In this document: one piece after another, positions 1 through 12,967 of the stretch
Position numbering within the stretch: position 1 is the stretch's first letter
Layout: each line of letters starts with the position of its first letter
Notes under the pieces: model-generated
Told to the model about the DNA's origin: nothing
The model's database searches: none
What the model saw: the letters and a program-made list of their open reading frames with translations, nothing else
Program-made: the position numbers and the translations under genes
From: Trichuris trichiura
Lineage: Eukaryota; Nematoda; Enoplea; Trichinellida; Trichuridae
Direction of reading: 5' to 3'
Assembly (NCBI GenBank): GCA_037903355.1
Contig: JBAJFE010000039.1
Coordinates: 124,001-188,000 of the forward strand
DNA: 64,000 nt

Positions 1-174
1 ATGAAACTGCTGTTCTTCAGCAGCTCAGAAACAAATGACTACTTTGAAACAGATGCCCATCAAAATTTTTTTAAATAAAATGATCTGGTGTAATCTGCGA
101 AGCAAGCTGTAAACTTTCACTGATTCAAGACGGAGTTAACTTACTCATCGCCATCGATCACTTATTTGCAGCGC

Positions 175-1198
175 TTAAGTTGTAGGCCTGCGGCCCCGTC
201 TTTTCGGTTCTAAAAAATCGAAAACCTCGGTAGAAATACCTCGAACACTGTCTCTACAATCCAACTAACTAATCAGAGAGTAATAACAACTTTTAAGAAA
301 TACGAATTGGACCTACCGACTTCCGCTCGGCTGCTTTCTACCATCGACCGCCTAATCATGGGACTTCTATCGCTCTCTTGCTCGACCTGTTCATCTGAAA
401 CGAGCAGATCGAATCAGTAAACATTTGAAAAACAGTTACAAAAATTAGCGCAACGTTAAGAAATTTTTGAACGTAAAGCCAAACTGGAAAGTAGATATCT
501 TGTTTAGAAAATAAAAGCGCTTCTTCGGAAAGAAACTGTTAAATTTTACAGAGACAACGAAATCGAAAGTTACGTACCATTCCCACTTGAAGGTGTGCTT
601 CCGCGACTAGCGTTCACTTCTTCATCATCTAAAAGTAACATTCTAATAGCTTATATCTACTTCCCATTGGTTAAAGACTTTTTAGATTTCAAAGGTCACT
701 TTGTTCACCCGAAGCTATTATTTTGAAAGACTGTTGTGCTCATGGGCTAACAAAAGCGTATGGCCTACCGCATTCAGTCCGACGGCTTCTCAACATTGAT
801 CGTGTAACCCTGCGACTTTCATTGACATCTTCGTTGACGTGTTCATCTGAACAAAACAATTTAAACAGCGCAACGATACAACGACAGTCGAAAGAAGTCG
901 ATCACAAAACCATGAATTCATTTGCAATTCGGATAACGCGGTCATTTCTTCTCTAAGACAGATATTAACAGCATGACCGCTCGAAAGAATCGTTGAACAA
1001 TTTTTTGAATATTACTACGAAGAACGCATTAAATTAATATAAAGGGAGAAAAAATGGCTGGGTCAAAATGGGCCCAACTGTGGCCAATGACTGACCTGAT
1101 GACGAATGTTCTTCCTCATTGTCTAAAGTTGCTTCCTCTCCTGCGGGCGCAGGAGTTGACAGTGGCACATCAGCAGTTGTTGTACCGTTGTCTGTTTG
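175..1198 (-). other. Cassette of small phase 1-1 exons encoding the CAP-D2 acidic/basic tail
   Basis: Read on the minus strand, exon 1096-1198 ends EEEHSSS with one spare base at a TCAG/GTCAGT donor. It can join 769-846 (78 nt), 578-628 (51 nt), 317-394 (78 nt) and 175-209 (terminal). Each internal exon starts and ends in phase 1, is flanked by AG and GT, and begins with codons for Asp-Glu or Asp-Asp-Glu (DEHVNEDVNESRR, DDEEVNASRGS, DEQVEQESDRSP). The two 78-nt exons also align to each other along their length (RSMLRSRRTEC against RSMVESSRAEV), so one is a diverged tandem copy of the other. The tail ends in a basic KRRGRR. Human CAP-D2 likewise ends in an acidic/Ser stretch followed by basic residues. 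Confidence 0.75.
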
Positions 1199-4100
1199 CT
1201 GAATAATTGTTTTTTGCTGTGAAGCTGTTGCCGAGGCGTAAAACTCGTGCCATTTATCCAGTTCGTCCTTCCAGCTTTTTAACTTCAGCTAAATTTTCAG
1301 TATTGGTTAATTTTAGGAAAAATATTCATAGTCACGGGGGTGTAAAAACAAGTGACCAAAACTCTACGATTCGCGACACGAAAAAGTACTGTCATTTCAA
1401 TTACCATAGTTACTACGCCGAACAACAATCACGGTTATCATGTCGCCTCAGCTGGTCATATTAAGGGACGACCTCTGCTGTTCAAGCTCTTAACCAGATA
1501 GCATTTTTTCTTTCATACGAGTTGTATGAAGCTTACTCAGACAAGACGGTAGAAATATTGCGTATCAAATCTCAAAGACTCCTTGAAGGAGGCTAGCTAA
1601 GGCAAAGTAAACGTTACTGGTCGAAGTGCAATTACTGGTCTAAGTTGGCACGTCCTACCAGACGCGGCAAAATATTTAAAAAACAACTTCCTCGAACAGA
1701 CTGAATTGAGGAAAGAATTACTTTCGTCTCCTCACTCCCACCCTTTGCAGCGAGAGTGGATATTTGGACAAAATTGTCATATACGGTTTTTTCACCAAGT
1801 TTGGTTTGGTAAAACCGCAAATTTTCTACCAGTTTACGAACCATTTTGTCACTGTACTTGAGCAACGTCAGCGAGCAGGACAAATTTTCCATATACTTGA
1901 GCGGCCTGAAACGAATGGGCGTTAATAAAAACTTTATGCGGCAAAATAAGTCGCATACTGGATTCCGTTAAAAAGCTGGCAGAACCTTTCCACAACTTTT
2001 TCCAGCTGGCTGTCCTTATGTACCAAACCGAACAGCCACCTAAAACAATGGGCGCAGATAACCACACGGAGCAACATTGGCTACAGGCAACTGACATCAT
2101 GAGGGATTTGAATTTTTCAAAGTCCATGGTTGACCCGTCTTCTGACAAACGCTGGACAATAAGTGCCAAGGCATTGTAAAGTGGCTCCTAGAATCAGCAT
2201 TTCTGAATACACGTTTGGCCAGAGAAGAGAAAAGATACCTTTGTAGAGTACTGTTTGAAAAATGCTTTGGCCATATTGGCCACTTCCGCGTTGTCGTCCA
2301 TGCAACAAATCGCGATATCCGCGATGAAGATTCTCGGCTTGATTCGATCTTGTAGGATTAGGTGCGAAACGCTTGACACACAAGCAATCCTAACCTGAAT
2401 ATTATCATCGAACAGTCTAAAGAGAAAGCACGCTAGCGTGGCAAGAATAAAGCGCAAATCTCTGTAGCTAACCTAGCAAACAGTTTCTCTGTCCAAGAGT
2501 CCAGTTCGTTCGGGTAACGGACGCACAAATCGGGAAGCAGCTGCACAATGGTCATTCTCAAGTCCGCATGAGGCGAATTTTCTAGCAGGTTAAAAAGGAG
2601 CTTGCAATTGTTCGCGCAAAACTTTGAGCTTAAAACCGCAAGCCAACTTCAGCAGCAATGTTCTTGCCAAGCAAAATTATTTGCATACCTTATATGCATC
2701 AACTTTAAAAGAGCAGTTCCGGCTGCACACTGCGTCAACCGATCAGGGTACAGGTCGATATTTTTACACACTTTGATCACAATGTCCGCAAACGGCCGAA
2801 GCAAAGAGAAAGCTAAAGTGGTATTTCTCAAGTTCGAAGAAGCAAATTTGCCCAATCTATGGTTTTTACAGTTTAACGCCTCCACTTCAACAAAATGTTC
2901 GACATTCATTTTTGCATATTCGGCAGGCGTGGCTTCAGTGGCCCAATCGGACCGGCTTCTCTGCTTAAAAAATCAATACAACATATAAAAAATTATCGCA
3001 AAGAACATATTCATAAAATACGCCTGTCAGAGCGCTTAAAAGGATTAAAGAAAGAAAGAAAGGTCATCTACAATTCTGTTGCATTCAGCTTGGAATACGA
3101 ATAGGTGCGAAGAACGATTTTTAAATCGAAGCAAAACTGCAGCGAAAGATTTGTGAAAAAAAGTATTATTAACATTAATCGGTTAAAGGGTTTCAACCTT
3201 AAAGCCCCTGCGCAACTTCTCGCGGTTACTGCAGCTGTAGTTCTCTGGTTAAAGAGCAAAAGCATGCAATGGCGAAAATCGACTTTTTCAATGCATCTTG
3301 GAACGGGGGAAAGCAACTACTGAATAAATGAAGCTGACCGCAAATGCGAGGCATACGCTCGGTATCATTACGTCAACTCTGCGGATAGTTAAGCTGTTGC
3401 ATCATACTCGAAATCTTTAACGCGAAAGGTTAATAGGACGAACTTAAGCACCAACCTAACACGTTGTCCTACTACGAGGGCAAGATATACGATTGGATCT
3501 GCAGAACTTACAGAAGTCGCATACTCGCTTACCTGGTCATCGCTATGAGCTCCATAATGCTGCTGGTGCGTTTGAACAAGGCCAATCTGCAAGTTTAAAC
3601 GTAAGCTTGACGAAATAAAAATTAAAACCAACCAATGTTGTGTGCGCAAAATTCACAGTTCGAATAGCAACTTCGCCGACAAGTTGCAGCAGTCTTCCAA
3701 AAGATACGTTTCTGCTTGATTCTGAAAAATGGCAAGCCCGGTTGAATGCACAAGTGCCCCTCTCCTTGCATGTACCTGTTGCGTTGAAGGCTGCTTCCGC
3801 AACTGAGCGCAAAAGTTTCGCGGCGAGAACGTCAGGCCTTTCGGCGATGTTGAAAATCAATTCGACTACCTGTCGCATTATGGGTACCCAGAGAGGATGG
3901 CTGTCATCACAGATACCTGACAATATGCGCACTCCATAAGAAAGGTGGGATTAGGGCTAAACTTCCTACTTTCCGAAAGCAGCAAAGTAACTCGCGGTAC
4001 CAGTTGACATTTGACCACCTGTTCTTGACACATACTTAATCTCTCACATACGCTGGCCTGAAACTGCTCGTTAAAGCTATGCAGGTATTTCTTCGCCTTT

Positions 4101-7100
4101 TTATCTACTCTGTCAACGTCGCCCAGCTTTTTTATTGCTTCGCAAGCACGCAAGGCCAAATAAGGGTTCGAAAATGCCTTAGCACCAAGGGCGTACGTGA
4201 TAACATCCGTTAGATGTTCAATAAAGATTGGTGGATCAATTCTAAAATAAACCCAACAGAATAAATCGAACGCTATAAACGAATACAAGCAGCATTACCT
4301 GAGCATCATACCGAGAAGGGTTATAAGCGCGCTTCTTTCTTCTTCGCTGATTGCAGCGTAAAAAAATTTCCAGCAGGCGCGGATCACTTCTTTCTGCAAG
4401 CTATCGTCGTTAAACGATTCTTGCAGCTGCAAAAATAAGCTCTGTTTTACAACCTTGGACAAGGCTAATACCGAGCGAATTACACGAGTACACGCCGAGC
4501 GGCAACAGCGTAAGGATAAAAAACAGCACTTACTACTTTTTCCAAAGTTATAAGCTTCTCATGGTCGGCGCTTAACGTAAGTTCGATGAGGCGTTTTACG
4601 GCCTCTTCGTCGCGGCAGCTGTAAGACGAAATACAACAGGGAAAGTAGCCGGAGGAATAAATTACTCGTTGTCTCCATTTTGAAAGTAAAGGCGCCTGAA
4701 AGCGCTCAGAACAGCCGTTTTTACGCCTTTTTGATTGCTCCATATCAAATTCCAGCAAAGCCAGCAATTTCCCACGCGGGAAATGATCTTTTTTTCCGCG
4801 CATGCTACCATAAAAAGGACCGCTTCTAATGCATCCAGCTGCTGGTTATCGCAAAGCATTTCCATCACCATGGCTATGCTTTGCAACAAAACCGCGCTGA
4901 AGCAGCGGCAATCCTGCAAGTGGATACTTCAGGCTCGGGTCATCATCATTGTATATATTGAAAACAAAAGTTGAGTGCTTGAAAACGTAGCCTTTTGGTA
5001 AACGACAACTGAGTTTTATTTAGAATATGATTTTATTGTTACAGAAGAGTCCCATTACAAAAATCAACAAAACTGGGCGGCGGAGCTAACCGGTTACGCC
5101 TTTAACAGAGTTGATTTGCTCAATTTATGGCTGCTTTGTTCAAAGCACACTGACCTATGAGCATTACCAAAACATTTGCTCGCCGTTCACAGACGCATGA
5201 GGACTAAGGAAACAGTGGGTTCCCGAAAGTTCCATGATTAACTTCTGATTATCCAATAAGAGCTTCAACGTTTACTCCTGACTTCGGAAAAGAACAACTA
5301 ACAACACCTGTACTGTATATATGTACAATAAGGAGAAAATATAAAAACTGTTGCTGTGTCAATAGTTTCAGCTTGATGCTCAACTTGCATGGATCAGAGG
5401 CCGAATTTCTAAAACATCTCGGCTCGCAGGCTGATAGGATAATAAGCAAAGCGTATAAAGGAGATAAGCGCTCGTGGTGTCAGTTGAACGCTATAAGTTC
5501 AGAAGATGCAGATCTTCACAAGCAATATCTAACAGGCTCATTAAGTCGAGTCGTAGAGACATTTTCTTAAAATACATGCTCTGACTTTAGAAAATTAAGT
5601 ACGCAGAACTGAGCAAGATGGTTCAATACCTATAGCTCTTGTGTAATTAAAAACATCCAGAACTTTATGGCCTACCAAAGATTCGGGATACAGCTTTCAG
5701 ACCAATAGTATCCGATGCTGATAGTTTACCCCATGCGCTTGAACTTAAGAACGTTGTCGTTCGTCTTATTTTTTGCCACATCAATACTAGTACGTTGATA
5801 ATCATGCAAGAAAACTTTAGCACGACTACGACTGGCTATGCACTTGTTACTGCCATTACAAGATTTTCGTATTAATTACGACCTTTCTTCCGATTGGACT
5901 ATTGAAACTTTACCGACCCACCAAAAAACAGCCATTATTCAAGCAGGTTGAACGATATTACTTTACATCTTTCCTGTCTGCCTGATAACAGACCTGTTAA
6001 GCATCGTTTTTGAATGGCATGCGCACAACTGAGAAAATTAGCCAAAAAACCGAACCTTACTGCAGATCATTTCTGAAAGCTTATAATGGAATAGATTGAT
6101 TTCAAAATCTAAAGTCATTACGATGCGTGCTTTTTTTAACCTGTCAAAACCAACCCATCTGACCAAAGAATTGTTGTCATTTTTCCAAACCCGAAAGCAT
6201 TTTAGCTAACTGAAAGTTACAATATTTAGAAAATTGCAGAATGCAATGAATTACTGCAGAATGTGGGAGCAAAGTGGCCATTCACCATATGAACAATGTC
6301 GCTTGGGCATATTTTACACGCCTATTTATACTAACCTCTAGGTAGTTGCGGGCAATTTGCTTCCTATTAAGTTCGACATCTGCTGGACAATTGATCATAT
6401 TAGCGGTACTTTCCTCCGTTAAAGATGGATAAATAACATTTCCGGCTATCCGTAAACCTAAGCAAAGCATAGAAACGCTAAGCAAATTTGTATCTCTGGC
6501 TAACAAGCATACCTATGTAAAATTTTCTTAGTAAAGGCATCACTTGTGCCATGAATTCTTCCAAGGTGAGACTGTAACGAACGTCAGATTGATAATCAGA
6601 ACTACGAATTAAACTTCTACTCACTCTGAATTCAGCATCAAAGAAAAGTAGCAATTATTTGCATACTTCATGCTTATTGCAATCATCGCTGTGACAGCCT
6701 CCTGGAAATTGTCCACCGTGATCAACTCGAAGGCATTACAAATGTCTCTTAACAGAAGAAATGCGTCGCGACAGTTAAAAGAACTCTTTAATGATTTACT
6801 GGTTTAGGTTGTCAGCAGAGGCAATCGCCATCGACAGGTCCTCCGTAGGAACAAATGCGCCCTCTTTCCAAAACTTATTGTATACACTTCTGACAGCCTC
6901 TTCTGCCGCATTACGGGCACGATCCCAAAATTCCGCCTCTTCGCGTCTGGAAATGCCGTCCGCTGAAAAAAAAAGAAACAATAGAAAATATAAAGTGAAA
7001 CATGAACGTACCATCCGTTGATTCGTTGAGAAGTCGCAGCCGCTCCAAATCCGCCTTTACGTCATGTATTTGCTGAGATATATATTCAACGGAAAGCTGC

Positions 7101-10100
7101 ATACAGCCAGTTATTTCTTCAAAAAAACAACTATGGAAAATGTACCTTCATTAAAAATGGATTGTTTTCAACTAGAGCGGTCAACAGCTGCAGCGCGCTC
7201 CTTCTGACCAATATTGACGTATCTTTAATACGGCCAGAGACAAGTGGGGCAAGGCTTCTGAACGTAGTCACCGGTATGCAATTGCCTAGACACAATTTTT
7301 TCCATAGTTGAAGAACCTTGCTGCGCACGATCGCATTATGGTCGTGCACATGCGTCTGCAAACAGCTCACACAATAAAAACCGAACGCAAAATACTAACG
7401 AAATGACGATACCATCATAGCAGCTAAAAGCTGATCTCTCAAATTTCGACTGCGCGGTTCCAACTCTTCTCCGTGAAGTTTCGCTAAGAGCAGCTCGCAG
7501 AAGACACTCAAAATCCCGCCGCGAAGCGTTGGAGACTACAATAAGGACAAAAGCACTGTTCAAACCCTATGAAGCAGAACAACCGAAAGTGTCATTTTCC
7601 ATGCAGTTTCGAAAAGCATCGCAGTATTTATAGCGTAGACAAGCTCACTCTAACCTGTTTTGCCCGCAGGTTACAGAGCGAAGACAATCCATGTATTACT
7701 ACATCCGGAAGATCTGCCGCCAACTGTGTCAGGAAGGTACCGTAGTTCTTCACGCCAGCGCCTTCACTTGCCAGTTCCGATGAATCCACCTTGGAAATTT
7801 CACTGCAACAAATCAGCGCCTGTGATTAAACAGACCGAATTTCAACCAGCGCAACGTTATTGAGCGTTTAGACAAGACCACTTCTTCAAGTGAGCACTTA
7901 ATCATTTCCCTTGGAAGTTCGTTTTTCAACGAGGACCTCTGCAACTGGCCACGCACTTCTTCCATGCACATATCCCCCCGCTAAACCTTTGATATCAAAA
8001 ATATACTGTGCATTTTGCAGGAGCATGTTCACCCCAAAGTTCAATCACATCGTGGGAAGCTTCAGCTGCAGTAAACCCGCGCTCGAACTTATCAAGCAGA
8101 ATATCGACCGAAAATAAATACTCTCATTTCTTGAAACGGCCCTAAACCAACGACCACGAAAGCGCCAACGATGAAAAAAAGCACAAGGACGGTATTTCCC
8201 GCTTCAAGAAGACAGTAGGTAGGAAGAACAGCTGCCTGCAGATATTAAGATAGGATAGCGCAAATTATACCACTGGAAACGTTGCAACTTTAATTGTGAC
8301 AATCTAATAAAAGAAAGGTCGACGAAGCGGAGGCTTATCGAAACGTTGCTGATCATTGGCCCACCGCGGATACGTACTCCATCTATAGCACAGAAAATTT
8401 TGCGAAGACGTTAAGGAATTCGGAGAGAAGCGCCATGAGAAACGGAAAATGTTGGTAGAAAAATCAGTTTTAAAAGAGGCTACAGTTACGGAAGTTCTAT
8501 TGTAATATTCAATAATTTAATTCCGCAGCTTTTGGGTCCAATCTCAGCTCATCATTAGCGGTAAAGAAAGACCATCTTTCTTTGATGACGGGTCCAGATT
8601 GAACCCGAGAGCACTGGGAGAAAAATTGCTAATATATTTAAACGAGACTTAGTCCGTAAAGAACGCAGCAGCTACGACACATGAAGCTCCACTGTCTCAT
8701 ACCAAAAAGTTACGTTTTTAGACGCGCAGAAACATAGTCAGCAATTATCATGAAGAAATCAACATTGTTATTGGTTGGCGGTTCTTGACAAAATCGTCAG
8801 AATGCATTTCGGACGAACAGAAAGGTTATCAAAGCTAATGACATCATCCTTGAGAATCATTTGTGTATAACAATACGCATTCTCGCAGCGTTTGCTTACG
8901 GAGACAAACCGTTTGCTAAAACAAAAAAAAACATATATTCGTAATCTTCGAGACTAACCACCTTCGGTCATCAGCGAATCAGTGACATGCGGTAGACGAA
9001 TCTGATCACCGATTCAACCACAAGCCACTGACTCGCTGATGACTGAACGAGGTTAGTTCTGACAAGCTAAGAAATCAAAAGCTTTTCTTTTTCGTTTAGA
9101 AATACGGCAACACATCTTGAAAGTAGAAATTTTAAATCATAAAACATATAAGGGTGAAACTTTCACAGCTATCTTCTTCCAGTTTCGGCGCTAAAAATGT
9201 TTAGACAGTAAGCTCTACTGGCTACCGGTAAGTCGTAATGTAGTCCATAAACCACCAGACAGAACAGAAGCAGATGAAGCGTGACCATCGAGTTTCAAGC
9301 AGGTATAAAGATACATAGGTCACGCATTAGTGACCTGCCCGTCTTGGCGGCCTCTGTGACAACTCAATAAGCGATCTTTTCGTCGCTGTCTGCTCAGTTG
9401 TGTTCACTACCTTTCTGATCGAAACAGTAAACGAAATTACACTACATATACGTTAGCTCTATCCCATACAGGCTTTTTGCTTATCATATCACTCCTGCTT
9501 CTACTAAGCGCTTTTGCTGTTCAAGATTATATGCGCTATTTTCCATTTCATAGGTTATTTTTAGGACTCGGTGGTCCGTTCAAACCTGTTTTGCATGCTA
9601 ACCAATAGCAGCCGGTTCACTGCTTTACGAATGCTCGATATGCCTTCATTTTTAGCTTCGAGGATGCCATCTCCTCCTAGGGTGCAAACACATTGTAGAC
9701 GTGTTACACACTGAAAGGGTGCGCGCAGACGAAGCCACTCTAAGCTTCTCCGCCCCTCCGAAATCGTCCCTATTGCGCTTTCGCACCCTGGACTTCAAAT
9801 CCATCCCGTTTGACCATCGCTGGTTTAAATAAAACCAAATATTAGTAGCTGACGGAAACTTACATGAAGAGTAGAGTTACAAAACTCCTGCCAGCGTCTA
9901 CTCGAGACACTGATTCGACGAGGCTAACGAAGACTGATGGATCAGCAGTTGATTCTGACAAAGAATGCGCACATTCCTTGGCCAATACTAAATATTGTAC
10001 TAGTTAGTAAAAAGATAATTATGTTTCATCAGTCACGCAATCATACTTGGCGCGTAATCACTGTTGTTCTCGAGGAATAAAACCAATAGCTTGAATAAAG

Positions 10101-11016
10101 GCTCTTGGAAAGATGAGCACCAAGAGTTGAGAAAGCGAATCGCTAACGAAGCAATTGCCCTTGTAAAGAAATCATCAAAACAAGCACGAACGCAGACATT
10201 AAGCAAGCATTACTTAGTCATGTTTTCTTTGGACGACGAGGATTGAAAAATCTTTCCCAGTTGTGGAGATAGAATGTCGCAGTAGGATGCCAATAAGCGT
10301 TTCTTCTCGTGAATCCAATCGAAACCTAGTTGCCCAATTACCACCTTTTTGCCACCACGTCTCCTACCACCACGGACCTAATAACTCAGTATTAAAAAGC
10401 GCGAGGTTACAAAAGAAGAACACCATTTTTCCGCCATTATCAGCTTGTGAACCTGCTTTGCGCAATTCTCTATCCTCAAAGAGGTTGGCGAAATTTGTCA
10501 GAAGAAATATTGACATGTACAGTTTTGACCGGATGTCCGTAAGCATGTCTTCACTAGGTGTTTCGTCGAGCAACTGCTCCAAACCTTGTACAGAAAGATG
10601 AAACTCTGAAACCATGTGATAAAAAATTTCTGTGGTGTTAGAAAATGCAGACACCTTTAAGCAAAACCTTCCACATCTTAACCATTAGGATAAACTCAGC
10701 GCTGTCAAACTGGCTAGAACAAACGGAAATGTGATTATCGAAAAAGGCTGGTTGTCGACATACCGAATCGCCGAATAGAATACATTGAAATGGGCAACAA
10801 TAGCGTCGCTCGCGTTTCGGTTATAATCGGCAATGAAGCCTAAAAAAATGGCACCAAATGGAAGAAAAGAAGTCGGTCGCAAGAAATACCAGTGAATCGC
10901 GCGGAGAGGCAATCTGCACTGATAACCTCATCTGAAAATTCCTGATTCCCATTGTATTCTCCAATGTTTGTCAATGAAGAAGGGTAAGCGAAGCTAACAT
11001 TGTAAGTTCGTTCCAT
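175..11016 (-). CDS. NCAPD2: Condensin complex subunit 1 (CAP-D2), multi-exon gene
   Basis: HEAT-repeat subunit of condensin I, which compacts mitotic chromosomes with SMC2/SMC4. Family-specific stretches appear in order on the minus strand: an N-terminal segment with AHFNVFYSAIR (about 10770-10840), a basic RGGRRRGGKK linker followed by GFDWIHEKKRLL (about 10250-10380), the HEAT block RSKVLQLWKKL and ALQLLTALVENNP (7131-7370), a block with LIFNIAERPDVLAAKLL (about 3840), and the C-terminal CSLTLLKYSDKMVRKLVEN near 1880. The start ATG at 11014-11016 opens exon 1 (10890-11016), which joins exon 2 at 10839 in frame across a 49-bp intron. At the 3' end I can join exons 1096-1198, 769-846, 578-628, 317-394 and 175-209, ending EPKRRGRRPTT-stop. 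Introns are mostly small; a larger one at roughly 8120-10200 holds fold-back repeats. Not every internal exon is resolved, notably 4990-6280. Identity is secure and the exact model is not. Confidence 0.9.
8521..8727 (+). repeat. Fold-back repeat family, copy in NCAPD2 intron
   Basis: An imperfect hairpin (TTTTGGGTCCAATCT near 8527 against CAGATTGAACCCGAGAG near 8594) carries the family core TGATGACGGGTC. About 90 bp further lies the family end segment CATACCAAAAAGTTACGTTTT. The same order, hairpin then end segment, recurs near 29326 and 37981. No coding capacity. Confidence 0.55.
8954..9056. repeat. Imperfect inverted repeat, about 32-bp arms
   Basis: The left arm starts CTAACCACCTTCGGTCATCA at 8954. 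Its reverse complement ends at 9056, with about 27 of 32 positions matching. The shared core CTGATGAC links it to the other fold-back copies in the window. It lies inside the large NCAPD2 intron. Confidence 0.7.
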
Positions 11017-12967
11017 CGCTGCACCAAGAACCCCACAGAAAGAGTACACCGAACTGCGTCAACCAGCTGTGATGCCAACTAAGCTCGCCACAACTCCTAT
11101 ACAGTACGGTGAGCCTGAGAATACTTGAGCTACAGTAACGAAACGCGGACGACATTTTAAACTTATTACCGGCGGAAATCGGTTTGGCAATAGGAGCGTT
11201 CCTCGTAACTATGCACAATATTAACCTTGGGTATTACTTATTCCGGATGGTGCGTTAAAAGTAGTTTACTGCCCACGTTAAGTGCGCTGACTGGGTAAAA
11301 CTGGCATTTATTGGCACAAAATCGATGTCATTCAGATCGCAATTTACTTTAAATTTCCACTTTAAATTCATTCCCTGCATCTTGGATGGAGCTACGTAGT
11401 GAATTAGTACCTGCTTATCTTTTATCCTACTTGCGCATGTTTCTTAGTGGACTGTGATATTTTGAAATTTCAATAAGACTTTAGCTATTTCCAGGCATAT
11501 CGAGGCATACTGACTCAGTGAATTCCGCGTAAGAGTCCAAAACAAATGCATTCCTTAGCCCACCCGGAAGTGCAAAGGTGTGCCATATCATGATTGCTAC
11601 AAATCAAACTAACGTATAAAAGTGCAATAAAGTATCAGGACAATTGATAATAATGTTATTAAGAGCGTTACCTACTGTAGCACCCCTTATTCCTTCCTTG
11701 TGATGACGGGTCAAGACTGGACGCAAAAGCATCGAAAAACGCATTTATTGGTTGGTAAGTGACAGAAAGTTTTCCGTAACAACCCTACGTACTCAAAATG
11801 CATCGTCCCGCATCAAGATGTTACGTCTTCAAAGCGTTACCTACATTGAAAATTAGAGTTGCCTATAAATGATAATCATGTACTATTTTCATCCATAGTT
11901 TGAACCTAATGATCACTAACACTGTAGTTTTTCTAAATCGCGGTTTCTTGTGGTTTGAACTTTTTTCAAATGGTACTGTTTTGCCTCAGTAGCTTCGTAC
12001 GAAGCATCTCTAACCATAGCTCGTTAGCTTCGTACGAAGCACGTTGGTCATTTCAAGCAAGCCAGTTTGAATCACGTGACTAATCGACGTAGTAATTCTC
12101 CTGGCGTTGCGCAATCACAGCTGAGTTGAGATGAGCAAGGACAAAAGTGAATGATGTCGAATTTTGAGTTAAAAAAGGTGTCCATTCTGGTTGTCCATAT
12201 CAGAGACTGACGAGAACGTCCATGAATCTTAGAAGTGGAACAGATGCTTAATGAAAAAACCTGTGAATGAGTCAGATGCTAGCACTTGGCTTTAAATGAT
12301 GTTGAAAAGCCATTTGGCTTGCTATGCCTAATAGGAATTCCGCCAAGGCCGCCTGAACTCACAGCTTTTGTGCTATGATTGGGACATTCAGGTTAAGCCA
12401 ATAGACTGAGCTTGACAATGGAACGAATTTGATTTTTAACGTTCATGACCGTTGTGCTGAAACAGATTGGTTTACCAGCTGGCAGCAAAACGGTAGCGAA
12501 CGCATGCTTTCACTTGCATCCACTAGTTCCGCCTGATTGACCTTTAGCGAAGACGTCGTCGCCTTTACGCTTCCTGCTTGCAATAAGACAGTCAAGTCAA
12601 TAACATTAGATCAGCGGTGCAATGAAAAAATTAAGGAAAAAACTGAGTGGGCTACCTTGAACCCACGAACGGCTGACAGACAACCGGAAACAAAAGGACG
12701 TAGAAATGGATTGCGAGCGTTGAAACGAATCCGATCAGAGGATCGTCTGTGGATATGTGAGCTAAATCCAAGGATACCGGTTTCAATGACCGGGAAAAAG
12801 AAAGAGCGACACTGTGATTGCCAAGTCGCAACAAAGAGAACATAGTCGTCGACCGGAAGCGAGACGGTGACTTGTAAAGGTAAAAGAAGCTCATAAGAAT
12901 TGCGATGCTACGTGGATGGTAATCGAGAAGAACTAATCTATTGCGGCGTTAGTCAAACTGGACAAAA
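11017..12967. other. Spacer between NCAPD2 start and E93-like stop
   Basis: This is the upstream side of NCAPD2 and the downstream side of the E93-like gene. I see no supported gene. It holds a copy of the TGATGACGGGTC core near 11702 and the twin 14-bp palindromes near 12000. Open frames at 12537-12894 on both strands show no recognisable domain. Confidence 0.5.
11992..12040. promoter_or_regulatory. Twin 14-bp perfect palindromes
   Basis: GCTTCGTACGAAGC occurs at 11992-12005 and again at 12027-12040, 35 bp apart centre to centre. Both lie in a slightly longer shared word, TAGCTTCGTACGAAGCA or GTAGC/TTAGC plus the palindrome. Two identical dyads in non-coding DNA about 1 kb upstream of the NCAPD2 start suggest a binding site for a dimeric protein. 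That role is inference. Confidence 0.4.

Noticed and set aside
1034..1095. Reading through to a TAA at 1034-1036 as the NCAPD2 stop
   Set aside because: A TCAG/GTCAGT donor at 1096 and four further in-phase downstream exons ending in a basic tail fit better; an isoform retaining this end is possible.
9775..9825. Sequence TGGACTTCAAATCCA resembling the anticodon arm of tRNA-Sec
   Set aside because: No acceptor stem, D arm or T arm can be folded around it; flanking bases do not match a tRNA.
12537..12894. Overlapping open frames on both strands (102 and 80 codons)
   Set aside because: No motif, no splice context and located in a spacer; likely chance.
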